From Lutraria lutraria (taxonomy: Eukaryota; Mollusca; Bivalvia; Venerida; Mactridae), in assembly GCA_964023205.1 (NCBI GenBank), contig OZ026837.1, forward strand, positions 9,973,689 to 10,037,688: DNA of 64,000 bases. The letters run 5' to 3'. Positions 48,341 to 58,290 of the stretch are shown piece after piece; the stretch's first letter is position 1; every line of letters starts with the position of its first letter. The notes below the pieces were generated by a model, which was not told the origin of the DNA, did no database searches, and saw only the letters and a list, made by a program, of their open reading frames with translations. The translations under genes were made by a program, and so were the position numbers.

Positions 48341-50107
48341 AACAAGAGGGCCATGATGGCCCTATAAATGCTCACCAGGAGAAAAGGTCATTTGGTGATT
48401 AACATTGTTGAAGTTTTCTATACGAGTCCAAGTAAGATCAAGATACCCATCTGGGCCGTTTTTTATCCCATGGCCATTATATGAACAGATTTAAAAGAGG
48501 TCTATTAGACAAAGCTGGATACCAAATATCTTAGCTCTAGGCCTTGTGGTTTCGGAGAAGAAGATTTTTTAAATTTTACTATATAAGTCTATATAAATCA
48601 AGTGACCCCCAGGGTGGGGCCAATTTTGACCCTAGGGCAATAATTTGAACAAACTTGGTAGAGGTCCACTAGACAATGCTACATACCAAATATCTTAGCT
48701 CTAGGCCTTGTGGTTTTGGAGAAGAAGATTTTTTAAAATTTCCTATATAAAATAGAATAAACCCCAGGGCAGGGCCAATTTTGACCCTAGGGCAATAATT
48801 TGAACAAACTTGGTAGAGGTCCACTAGATAATGCTACATACCAAATATCTAAGCTCTAGGCCTTGTGGTTTCGGAGAAGAAGATTTTTTAAATTTTACTA
48901 TATAAGTCTTTATAAATCAAGTGACCCCAGGGCGGAGCCAATTTTGACCCTAGCGCAATAATTTGAACAAACTTGGTAGAGGTCCACTAGACAATGCTAC
49001 ATACCAAATATCTTAGCTCTAGGCCTTGTGGTTTTGGAGAAGAAGATTTTTTAAATTTTCCTATATAAAATAGAATAAACCCCAGGGCAGGCCCAATTTT
49101 GACCCTAGGGCAATAATTTGAACAAACTTGGTAGAGGTCCACTAGATAATGCTACATACCAAATATCTTAGCTCTAGGCCTTGTGGTTTCGGAGAAGAAG
49201 ATTTTTTAAATTTTCCTATATAAGTCTATATAAATCAAGTGACCCCCGGGGTGGGGCCAATTTTGAACCTAGGGCAATAATTTGAACAAACTTGGTAGAG
49301 GTCCACTAGACAATGCTACATACCAAATATCTTAGCTCTAGGCCTTGTGGTTTCGGAGAAGAAGATTTTTTAAATTTTCCTATATAAAATAGAATAAACC
49401 CCAGGGCAGGGCCAATTTTGACCCTAGGGCAATAATTTGAACAAACTTGGTAGAGGTCCACTAGATAATGCTACATACCAAATATCTAAGCTCTAGGCCT
49501 TGTGGTTTCGGAGAAGAAGATTTTTTAAATTTTACTATATAAGTCTATATAAATCAAGTCACCCCCGGGGCGGGGCCAATTTTGACCCTAGGGCAATAAT
49601 TTGAACAAACTTGGTAGAGGTCCACTAGACTATGCTTCACACCAAATATCAAAGCTCTAGGCATTGTAGTTTTTGACAAGAAGATTTTTTAAATTTCCTA
49701 TATAAGTCTATGTAAAATCAAGTTACCCCCGGGGCGGAGCCAATTTTGACCCCAGGGGAATAATTTGAACAAACTTTGTAGAGTTCCATTAGACAATGCT
49801 ACATACCAAATATCTCAGCTCTAGGCCCTGTGGTTTCGGACAAGAAGATTTTTTAAGTTTTTTCTATTTGTTGCCATAGCAACCAGAGTTTTTAATGAAA
49901 TTTAATTTTTTGAACAACTTTGAAAGGGGACCACCCAAGGATCATTCCAGCAAAGTTTGGTTGCAATCGGCATAGCGGTGTAGGAGGAGATGTTGTTTTT
50001 AGTAAACATGGACGCCACGTAACGACGCACGGCACACGACGCACGATGGACGCAGGGTGATCACAAAAGCTCACCCTGAGCACATTCGTGCTCTGGTGAG
50101 CTAAAAA
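48341..50107. mobile_element. Pearl/Helitron-like element with ~160-bp tandem core (8 units, alternating subtypes)
   Basis: Starts ACAAGAGGGCCATGATGGCC and ends CATTCGTGCTCTGGTGAGCT followed by AAAAA, with a GCTCACC/GGTGAGC hairpin. The landmark TTGAACAAACTTGGTAGAGG recurs near 48644, 48800, 48963, 49118, 49281, 49438, 49601 and 49765, with spacings alternating 156 and 163 bp. The subtypes differ in CTATATAAAATAGAATAAAC versus CTATATAAGTCTATATAAAT. No open frame of note. Confidence 0.75.
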
Positions 50108-51221
50108 CATAAAATATAGCTTCAACTTTAAATTTGCTCAGTTCTAAAATTTCTTTCAATATTACACTAATATGCAATTTGTCTGTGAATATAGTGTGAT
50201 TTATAACTTCTGATATACATGAAAATTAAATATCTTCCTAGATGTAACTCTTTACTTTATTCTAAGGATCACGGATACAAAATTTATTTATTCATTTAAA
50301 CATTAGCTATGTATAGCTGTTGACCAAAATGGAAATAAAGGTTTATTTTAACTTTTTTGTGTTATCCTTTATATAATATGTCTAACATGGCTATAGACAT
50401 GTTTCTTGTAATATATGTATATTTTCTTTAAATGTATGCCAGTTTATTAATACATTGTAATTTGTATATTGAAAAAAATCTAGTTAAATACTTTTTACAT
50501 CATAACGAGAGCTTAATAGTAGAGCTTAGTAGTATAAGATTTAATAATTTATGCAAATTATATTTTCAATTGCACACATATTTTATAAACAAAAAACAAC
50601 AACAGATACTTGTAAGTCATTATGGCAATGTGCTGTCACAAACAACCTATAGATGGAATGCATGTGTATCTTTTCCTAAATATTCTATGAGTCACAAAAT
50701 TCTGCAGGTCCTGTGATGTGAATAATATGTCAGAATATAACTTCTGCATATAAATATATATATACTTCCATCTTAATATTACATATACGGTATATATAAT
50801 ACCTATGTAATGTTTATTATGTTTTATTACTAACTTCCACCTCTGTAGCAACAATTTTGTCAGGAAAGCCACTTTTTGAGAAAACCCATTTGCGATATCT
50901 TCGTGTACCAGTCTGGCCAACATATCATTGAGTATAAACTCATTAGCTCCACAACCAAAAACACACACTAGCTAAAAGTCTTCTGTCCAGGCTGATTGAC
51001 TGTACATGTACCACTGTGAGTAGTCCAACCATTGCCAATATTGACTGAAAATTGAAGACCATTGACATTAATTAGGTTTATTTTATAAATATCATCAAAA
51101 GAAGTATGTTAGGCTGTAGGTAATTGAAAAGTTAATCATCCCCATAATATTATTCTTGATACCAAACATATTTTCACATATGCAATTATTTCTGTAATGG
51201 GGAGGAGGAAAATAATGTAGT

Positions 51222-51590
51222 ACCCAATGCGGGACTCGAACACGCAACCTCCTACTTGCATGTCAGATGCTCTACTAACTCGGAGCTAATCAGGCTGTGA
51301 ATATCTCAGCCAATTTATAAAATTTAATACAATATACCACACAGCTACATTCCTCCTTCCTTTTTATTCAAAGTAATTAATTGCGACAACTATAGGTTCT
51401 TTTGACTAACTAAGCTAGCCTTTGCTTCACCCTAGGTGCTAGTCTCATCCTAGTCACAGCACCAAATGTAATAGGAGGAAATTTAAATTAAAATTTAATG
51501 TTCCTGATGCGGGGCTCAAACCCACGACCTCCTGCTTGCAAGTCAGATGCATTACCAATTAGACAATATACCACACCCCTACATTTCAAA
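51222..51590 (-). repeat. Two tRNA-like repeats about 270 bp apart
   Basis: Both read on the minus strand as a tRNA-like B box (GGTTTGAGCCCCGCATC; GTTCGAGTCCCGCATTG) with GCATCTGACTTGCAAGCAGG- or GCATCTGACATGCAAGTAGG-type anticodon arms, followed on the plus side by AATATACCACAC. Neither folds into an intact tRNA, so they are tRNA-derived repeats. Confidence 0.55.
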
Positions 51591-51692
51591 CAGTCAATAG
51601 ACCGTTACATACAGGTTCAAAGATGCGAAACACAGTCTTCATGAATAAGAACCAGATCCTTTACTGCTGTCTATAATCAAATACTGCAATTT

Positions 51693-51707
51693 ACCCCCCC
51701 CCCCCCC
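51693..51707. repeat. Poly(C) tract
   Basis: A run of about 15 C residues, unusual in this AT-rich background and error-prone to sequence. Confidence 0.8.
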
Positions 51708-52777
51708 GTCTAAAAAAATCTAAAATAAGCCCCGAACCTGAATTTGCTCCAGACAGACCTGAGTTAATGAGAAGTAACACGGTAAATATAGGAGTAAATA
51801 ATGTTTATGTAGATCTACTAAAATATTCACCTGAAACAGGTAGTTGTATTTAGACCTGTCTGAAATGATGTTCAGAAAAACATTGCCGTACTGCCTCGTC
51901 GTAGCACAGTTTCTTCAACATTCAACAAAATGTTATGTTCTCGCCGATCTCGGTTGGTTGATTGGATGTAACAGAAACCATTTCTAACACACTGCCACTG
52001 ACATTATCGTCGAGACCGACGAGACAGCTCGATATCAACATGTGTCATTGATATACACTTCCGTAAACATTGAAGTTTTTACTATCGCACCGTTAAACCA
52101 CGGAAAATTCCGGACTTGTAAATTTGATGTCCGGAGTTGTCTCCCGTGTATAGTAATTTGCGCAAGAAGCTAAAAGTTTTATTGGTTCCCAGTCATGTAC
52201 TTCATGTACCATTGTAATGTCATGCTTCAACAAGAATAATGTTGAATCCAAAAAGCAGTAACAATAGCAGTTAGAAATAGTGTGAATAAACATTTCAAGA
52301 TAAAGAAGGCATAACGCAGTTGTAAATTGCATGCAAGAATGAACGATATATATGAAGGGAGTGTCCACTTAGCATCAAGTAATATGAAACATGAATAACG
52401 TAGCAAGCACTTGTAAGAAACCAAAATGCAGTTGTCAAGTAGAAGAACGCATATGCAAGTAAATAACATAACATTGTCATTTAACAGCATGAATGTACTG
52501 GCGGATATTCCCTTCCATAGATATAACCGTTGCTTAATGGTTACATATATACATGTTTATAACAGTCGTAGGTGACTGATATAACTGCATAATTTCACCG
52601 TGGGGAAACGGGATCCTGTCAAATTATAATAATCAAGAACAACGCCATTCACTAGTTTAACTAATGTTTATTAATTAATATTGTTCCATTGATAAATTGT
52701 AGTAATAAATATTCTTATCATCCAGTAAAACTAAATAAGCTAATAATATCCTTCACTGTTCGCAAGTTTCAGAGAAA

Positions 52778-52956
52778 ATTGTTCAAGTCGATTATTATTC
52801 TAAATATTCTTAAAAATGAAGCGAGCTCCGGAAAATACGTCTTATGGCTTATAATCAAAAACTCGGACTGATCTCTAGAAAAAAGGAATTTTGCTCCGGG
52901 GCGAAATATTACTCACCAAGCTTGTAATTTTCCGAATAATAATCGACTTGAACAAT
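52778..52956. repeat. 23-bp perfect inverted repeat at the 3' end of the protease remnant
   Basis: 52778-52800 and 52934-52956 are exact reverse complements around a 133-bp spacer, with weaker similarity beyond the outer ends. Read on the plus strand the left arm encodes KLFKSIII, and the right arm on the minus strand encodes RLFKSIII. So the end of the retroelement fragment was duplicated in inverted orientation. Confidence 0.75.
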
Positions 52957-53855
52957 CTTCTCATAGAATTTGGTGATAATTTAATTGATTTATTAGTGCG
53001 TAAAGAATTTTGCCATTGAGGCTCAATTGAAGCTATGACGGCTTTATTAATTTTGAATTCATTTGTCTTGAAGTTTATGAAAGCATTGTATTTTTGGAAA
53101 AAATCTACGCCTAGAATGGTTGGTTTAATCAACTCGTCAATAACGAAATATTCATGGTGATATATCGCATTACCTATTTTGACTGGACATTTAATTAAAC
53201 CTCTTATCTCATTAGGATGACCTTCTAAAGCTGTTTTAAATCTAATTCTAGTTGGTTTAATTTGAATATTTCTTAATTCATTATTTTTCAAAAACTTATA
53301 TTGTATACAAGAAATAGAACTGCCGGTATCTAACAATGCATGTATATTCATGTCAAGTAACTGAACTGGTAATAAATTTTCCGTAATTTTTGTTAAACAA
53401 TTGATTGTATGATGTTTCTTAACCTTTGATTTGTTATTTTTAACGTCACGTTTCCTACTTTTTCTTTCCTGTATTCTCGGACATGTATTGACTGAACCCC
53501 ATCACTTTTTACTGCTAAAACATTGCGATCTGAAATGGCCAATTCTGCCACAAAAATGACAATGTTAACCGTAAGCCGGACCCCTGTTCGAAGAATTACA
53601 CCCGTTCAAACCACATTTCTTACAAACTGACTCATTAGCGGTCAATTGCGGGTTAACGGTATATCGTCTGATAACCTTTGGCTTTTGGTATGCGAACTGA
53701 TCATATCTTGATCTGTCAGGCATGAAATTTTCTGATTGATTTGGATTTTTATCCCTACCATACCATGAATTGTCAGAATTCGTTCTTTGATTTGTATGCT
53801 GTAAGGCATTTATTTGATTATCTCTCATTTCTAATTTTAGTGTTTTGACGTACGG
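52875..53855 (-). pseudogene. Ty3/Gypsy-type nucleocapsid-protease remnant with in-frame stops
   Basis: One minus-strand frame runs from about 53855 to a stop at 52875, interrupted by two stop codons, one just before and one just after a CCHC zinc knuckle (spacing C-x2-C-x4-H-x4-C, about 53568-53525). A second Cys pair, CKKCG, precedes it. The following block has the retropepsin signature LLDTGSS (about 53336-53316) and ILGVDFF about 85 residues later. No gag upstream, no reverse transcriptase downstream and no long terminal repeats were seen, so this is an internal fragment. The stops make it non-functional. Confidence 0.75.
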
Positions 53856-54749
53856 TTATACGTATATTCTTAATTGATTATTTTTTCAAAAAATTTTTAT
53901 GTCATTTCATTTTTCATAGAAAAAAAAGTATTTTGGCCAAGTAGTATTACAATATATATTTTAAAAAATCAGTTTGTGGATAATTTACAACCGACAGTGC
54001 ACGCACTCGGCTGATAGGAATGAAAGGACATAAACGCTATCGGAAAGGATTCGTTTATTCTTCAGAATTATTGCATACTTTTTCAAGGCCTCATAAATTC
54101 ATAAGACTATAATTTTATAACCTTTTCTATCACCATTTCCAATTTGTGCGTTCTGTACAATCGCCAACCAACATAACTTTACCTTGCACTCGGACATCAT
54201 CATCAAACAAAGATAATACGACATTGCAACTTCTTTCATATTAATGTTAGCCTGCACTAACCTAAAAACACAGTTTATCATTAAGATAGTATTCGATCCT
54301 TGATCAAAAATCAATTTTTCTCCGATTGTTCTGAAATTTTGCACAATGATAGTATATAGCATGTTCTTCGATTTTTTTCGTTTTATTTTTTAAAATTCGA
54401 TTTTTGACCCATGACGTCTGGGAAAGGTCGCATACTACTTTAATAACAACTTTTAAAATATAATCTTTGTTTATGTATAATTTTGTTCACCATTCCACAT
54501 ATATATAGTTAATCATGATAGTGAAAAGTTTTCATCATGCAGTTATCGATACCAATCTTTGTTTATAAAGCATGTTTATCAATATGTCCTTACTGTTTTT
54601 TCATTACTGTGTACTTTATTTGTAAAAGATTTCATTTGTCATTGTCACGTGTATATATTTTGATGTATGTAATCATTCACATGGGTCTTTTGGCCTAATG
54701 AAGTTTAAATAAATAAATATATATATACATGTATGTTTATATCTCATGC
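53856..54749. other. Gene-free stretch
   Basis: AT-rich. TTTTGGCCTAATGAAGTTTA followed by AAATAAATAAATA at ~54690-54720 looks like the 3' end of a LINE or SINE, but no body was recognised. Confidence 0.4.
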
Positions 54750-54780
54750 GAGTGATTTAATATATTTTATTGTTTAAAAT

Positions 54781-54868
54781 CAAGGACTTATATACATACA
54801 TGGATTCGCAACTGCTAAAAATAGCTCAAACGATATCGTTCGCGATCGGCGATGTATATAAGTCCTTG
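54781..54868. repeat. 88-bp hairpin element with 17-bp perfect ends
   Basis: CAAGGACTTATATACAT (54781-54797) and its complement (54852-54868). The centre holds the palindrome-rich CGATATCGTTCGCGATCG. It is embedded in the minisatellite. Confidence 0.7.
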
Positions 54869-55073
54869 TTAAAATGGACATCCAGTAGGGGTAGGTAACA
54901 TAATTAATATATTTTATTGTTTAAAATTGGACATCCAGTGAAGGTAGGTGACTTAATTTAACATATTTTCAATTGATATCCAGTGAAAGTAGGTGACTTA
55001 AAATTTAGAATATGTTATACTGTTTAAAATGCACATCTACTAAATTCAATATATTCTCCTGTTTAAAACTGAC

Positions 55074-55383
55074 AGAGCCCGCCCGGCTAGCCGCGAGTCA
55101 GTGGTTAGAGCGTTTGTCTGATGGTCGAGAGGTTGTGAGTTTTAACCCCGGGCAAGGCTTACACTGTCCGTGACAAATTTGACTGAAGATATTACATCCT
55201 ATGTTAAATTGTCGCCCACCTCTAAATTATGTGGGGTAGCTTGGCAGAAGCTTACGAATATAATGTGGTTAGTACTGGTTAAGGCCTAAATGAAGTCCAG
55301 AAGAGCTGGTTTAGGATAACTGCCCGCACGATGTGACTGAAATAATGTTGAAAAAGGCGTAAAACCAGATGAAACAAACAAAC
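55074..55383 (+). mobile_element. Full-length tRNA-derived SINE, family D, with 9-bp target duplication
   Basis: The head contains GTCAGTGGTTAGAGCG (A box) and GGTTGTGAGTTTTAACCCC (B box). The body has TGGGGTAGCTTGGCAGAAGC and the tail AAGGCGTAAAACCAGATGAA with AAACAAACAAAC. It is flanked by AAAACTGAC (55065-55073) and AAAACGGAC (55384-55392), one mismatch. It splits a minisatellite. Confidence 0.8.
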
Positions 55384-55741
55384 AAAACGGACCTCCAGTA
55401 AGGGAATGTGTCTTAATTTGATACATTTTACTTTTATAAGTTTTAATGGTAGACATCCAGTTACAAACCTCCCGTGCAATGCAGCCGAAAGAACGAACTT
55501 TAATATATAGCATAATAAAAAATCTTTTGAACGGACATATATCTAATCTTCAAAGAATAACCCAATATAAAACTTAACAACATAAAAGTAAAAAGAGGTG
55601 TATACATATATGCTACTTTTTAAAACACGTTATCAAAATCAAAAGGGTTTGTCACGAAAAAAAAATTCCATGTAACCCATATATATATATAGAAGGGAAA
55701 GAACTTCGACAATTCAAATTTTCCAACGCGTGTTATAAACG

Positions 55742-55928
55742 TCCATGTTATTGCAATGCAGTACAAAATATTTAATTCATATATGGTGCAACGTATGGGC
55801 AACACAACACGCTAACAGAAAATGTATACTTTTACTGCCTTAAAAGATGTTTTAAACTCGCTATTGAAGATTTTTCAAACGAAAAATATATTAATTAAAT
55901 ATTTTGTACTGCATTGCAATAACATGGA
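55742..55928. repeat. Perfect 36-bp inverted repeat (hairpin) with 115-bp loop
   Basis: 55742-55777 and 55893-55928 are exact reverse complements (TCCATGTTATTGCAATGCAG is the outer part). Weaker arms with TCACGAAAAAAAA lie outside (~55650 and ~55950), making a larger imperfect hairpin of over 300 bp. Confidence 0.75.
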
Positions 55929-56046
55929 AACATTTTTTGGATTTTTTTTCGTGATCAAAATTGACCGTGTGAGTCAAAAGTGAATACAAAACATTCCTGG
56001 CATTTCAAGCACCGAATACACCGGCGAATCATATTCGCGTGGTTGA

Positions 56047-56185
56047 TATAGTAAGCGAAGTAATTGCTACAGAAACAGCACACGTTAGATCGCGCCTCTC
56101 CACATGAATGTAAACGCCCCCTCATGCATTATTCAGTGTGACTTCAATACGGCGTGTAACTTCAATACGGGAGAATTAATGCCGA
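56047..56185 (+). repeat. Inverted copy of the moonraker-promoter repeat
   Basis: See 22890-23065. Marks: CACATGAATGTAAACGCCCC, TTCAATACGGCGTGTAACTT and ATACGGGAGAATTAATGCCG. No gene start is recognised next to it. Confidence 0.7.
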
Positions 56186-57416
56186 ACATAATTTGCGCTA
56201 GGGAGCAGCCATTATTAAGCTTACAACGCGACGTTCTAAAATTGAATATGCGGTCCTGTTAGACAAGACCGAAACTAAACTGGTTCCCGTTCCATGTTGC
56301 AGTGCACCAAAGGCTTTGTACACACGAGTCAACGGGTACCAGTTTAGACCGAAACTAAACAGCATGTCAACTTACTCGATGCATTCTGTCCGGTATATAT
56401 ATATAAGTAATGTAGATTCCGTAATGAACAATACATCTAGGGTACAGTGAAAATTAAAAACTAAAATAATCTACATCCGATAAGTTAGACACTATTTTCC
56501 TGTTGTACAATTTCATACATTTGTAGTTTCAGTGGCACTATATTTTGATAATTCTCAGATGGGCCGTTTAAAATACTGACAAAAATACTTTGTAAATAAG
56601 CAAAGACCTAGGTCTTTGAATAGAGTGATAATATAAATACATCAACAGTCAAAAGCACGAATTGGCTCTTAAGAATAGTACATATATGGACATACTGACT
56701 CAATGAATAATGATTTGAACAAAGAAGTGTCGATTTATGAATTCATATGATCCTTCCAACAAGTGTTTAAGGTATTTAGAAAATAAATCGTTACATCATA
56801 ATAATCATAGGCTACTCGTGAAGTACTAGCAAATACAGTCAAACCTGTGAATTAAGGTTATCCAGTGAATAAAGGTCAGTTTTTAATAATTAAGAACAAA
56901 ATGACCACCGAATAAAGACACCTTTAAATAAAGGCAAGATTTTGTCTATTCCAAATTGACTATGTTGTCAGGTTTGACCGTACTTGCAAATTGTTTAGAT
57001 ATTTTAAAATCATTTCAAATTATTTCGGCAATTTTCAAGTACTAAGAACTTCTGTGTAAACTGACATGCAGTTGTCTTGGTCTTTGGTGGCAAATGTGTT
57101 TGTTATTTTACCAGCCGACATTGTCTAGCCAACATGAACACTTTTCTCCAATATGATCTCCCTTCCGTTCTTATGCTTTTTCGAGAGTCAGCTATATTGC
57201 CCATGTCAGTAGAAGGCTGGGGTTGTCTACGTAAGAACCGTAGCATCAGAGCGACTGATGGGTAAATTAAGTATGCTTAACGCAGTATTATTACATTGTA
57301 ACAAGTAAGAAATCAAAGTAGCTTCCTATTGTTTTCTGCCTGACAAACAGCGTGCATCTTTATTGGCTGGTGGAGCATGAAATTATCATTTATGAAATCA
57401 AACGATTTGTACATAT
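56186..57416. other. Gene-free stretch with one MITE
   Basis: Only the 56835-56983 MITE is recognised. Confidence 0.5.
56835..56983. mobile_element. CAGTCAAACCTGTG family MITE, copy 9
   Basis: ACAGTCAAACCTGTGAATTA to GTCAGGTTTGACCGTAC; interior AATAAAGGTCAG and AAATAAAGGCAAG. Confidence 0.7.
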
Positions 57417-57597
57417 ACAGTCAAACCTGTGTTAGCGGCCATCTCCGAATAGAAGCCACCATATGAACAAAAGCCATTATTTGAAAAACAGTAATTGAGT
57501 ATTAAGTATAAAATGACCTCCGAATGAAGACCGCCTATCAAGAAAGGCCATGATGTATTTTTCACAATAGTGGCCATTGTTCACAAGTTTGACATTA
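57417..57597. mobile_element. CAGTCAAACCTGTG family MITE, copy 10
   Basis: TACAGTCAAACCTGTGTTAG to GTTCACAAGTTTGACATTA. The order of interior motifs is reversed relative to copies 1-4, as expected for an insertion in the other orientation. Confidence 0.7.
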
Positions 57598-57750
57598 TAC
57601 ATGCATCTCCAATTCCAGAAATTCTTTCTACGCATGCCTTAACAGTGGGCCATTGTTCACGATCATTCGTAAACAGGAGCAGGAAATAAGAACCGGTCAT
57701 TTTTCTCTATTCTGATTTTAACTGAAGCTAATAAAGAACCCAAGTGGATG

Positions 57751-58118
57751 TTGATGTTTGTTTGGGGTTTACGCCCCTTTTCAACAGTCAGAGTCATATG
57801 AGGTGCACAGGGGGCGTATTCACAAAACATCTTAAGATTTTCTTTAACTTAAATCGAAATTTTTACTTAAGTGTAATTTTTTTTCATGGTAAAAGTGTGT
57901 AAACCAGTCATCAAAAGTGTGAAAATGAATTATCATTTTCATAATTGGCATCTTTAGAACAAAGATTAAATCATATTATTGTGATTTCCTCCTTTATATT
58001 GGTACAAAAGAGTTAAGGAAAAAGTCAAATTTAAGGAAAAATATAACTTAAGTTAAAAAATTACTTAAGATGCTTTGTGAATACGGACCCAGTTCACCTA
58101 ACCATCGTTCCTGTCCGA
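57751..58118 (-). mobile_element. Family A SINE tail, interrupted by a MITE
   Basis: TTTACGCCCCTTTTCAACAG and GTCATATGAGG lie before, and AGTTCACCTAACCATCGTTCC after, the 57810-58090 insertion. The tRNA head is absent. Confidence 0.65.
57810..58090. mobile_element. GTATTCACAAA-type MITE inserted in a SINE
   Basis: The ends GGGGGCGTATTCACAAAACA and the complement of TGCTTTGTGAATACGGACCC match closely, and CTTAAG follows inside both. The flanking sequences (57751-57809 and 58091-58118) join into one stretch of the local SINE, showing insertion after the SINE arrived. Confidence 0.75.
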
Positions 58119-58196
58119 ACAAAAAACACAAACAACAATACAAATGTACTAAACAAATTGTATGTCATATTTTGACGTTGTTATTGACGTCGCATG

Positions 58197-58280
58197 ACGT
58201 TGATGACGTCATTTCCTGTTTATTGTTTTTATATTAATATTTATTGATCCTGATGAAGGCCAATATGGCCGAAACGTTGA
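58197..58280 (+). ncRNA. Hammerhead-ribozyme-like relic, probably from a Penelope-like element
   Basis: CTGATGA (58250-58256), a GGCC...GGCC stem II (58258-58270) and GAAAC (58271-58275) resemble a hammerhead core. ACGTC at 58206-58210 could supply stem III (ACGT with the bases after GAA) and the cleavage C. An extra A follows CTGATGA and stem I does not pair well, so activity is doubtful. Penelope-like retroelements are known to carry such motifs; no reverse transcriptase is nearby. Confidence 0.35.
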
Positions 58281-58290
58281 GGTTTAAATA

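Larger units (their letters stand above)
50108..52472. other. Right part of the inverted-repeat element; no clear gene
   Basis: Contains two tRNA-like repeats, poly(C), and a short coding-like plus-strand block after the acceptor-like ACTTCCACCTCTGTAG (~50847), reading GKPLFEKTHLRYLRVPVWP, then a stop. Otherwise AT-rich. Confidence 0.4.
46134..52519. mobile_element. 6.4-kb segment bounded by 47-bp inverted repeats: candidate DNA transposon
   Basis: 46134-46180 and the reverse complement of 52473-52519 match at 46 of 47 positions (TATGGAAGGGAATATCCGCC at the outer end). GATAT lies directly outside each end (46129-46133 and 52520-52524), as a 5-bp target duplication would. The inside holds plus-strand coding-like exons, a 42-bp direct duplication near the left end (46169-46239), two MITEs of the CAGTCAAACCTG family and a pearl-like element at 48341-50107. 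The short AT-rich duplication could be chance; superfamily unassigned. Confidence 0.5.
54750..55480. repeat. Degenerate minisatellite (~65-80 bp units) interrupted by a hairpin and a SINE
   Basis: AATATATTTTATTGTTTAAAA and GGACATCCAGTGAAGGTAGG recur at irregular 65-80-bp intervals from 54755 to 55065 and resume after the SINE (55390 CTCCAGTAAGGG, 55455 GACATCCAGTTAC). Confidence 0.65.

Noticed and set aside
49892..50125. 77-codon minus-strand frame
   Set aside because: Falls in the terminal part of the pearl-like element and reads its hairpin; not a gene.
51222..51590. Pair of tRNA genes
   Set aside because: Anticodon and acceptor stems contain mismatches and both copies share non-tRNA flanks, so they are tRNA-derived repeats.
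52093..52490. Overlapping hydrophobic minus-strand frames at the right end of the inverted-repeat element
   Set aside because: Several frames are open at once, all Cys/Leu/Phe-rich from base composition; no conserved motif.
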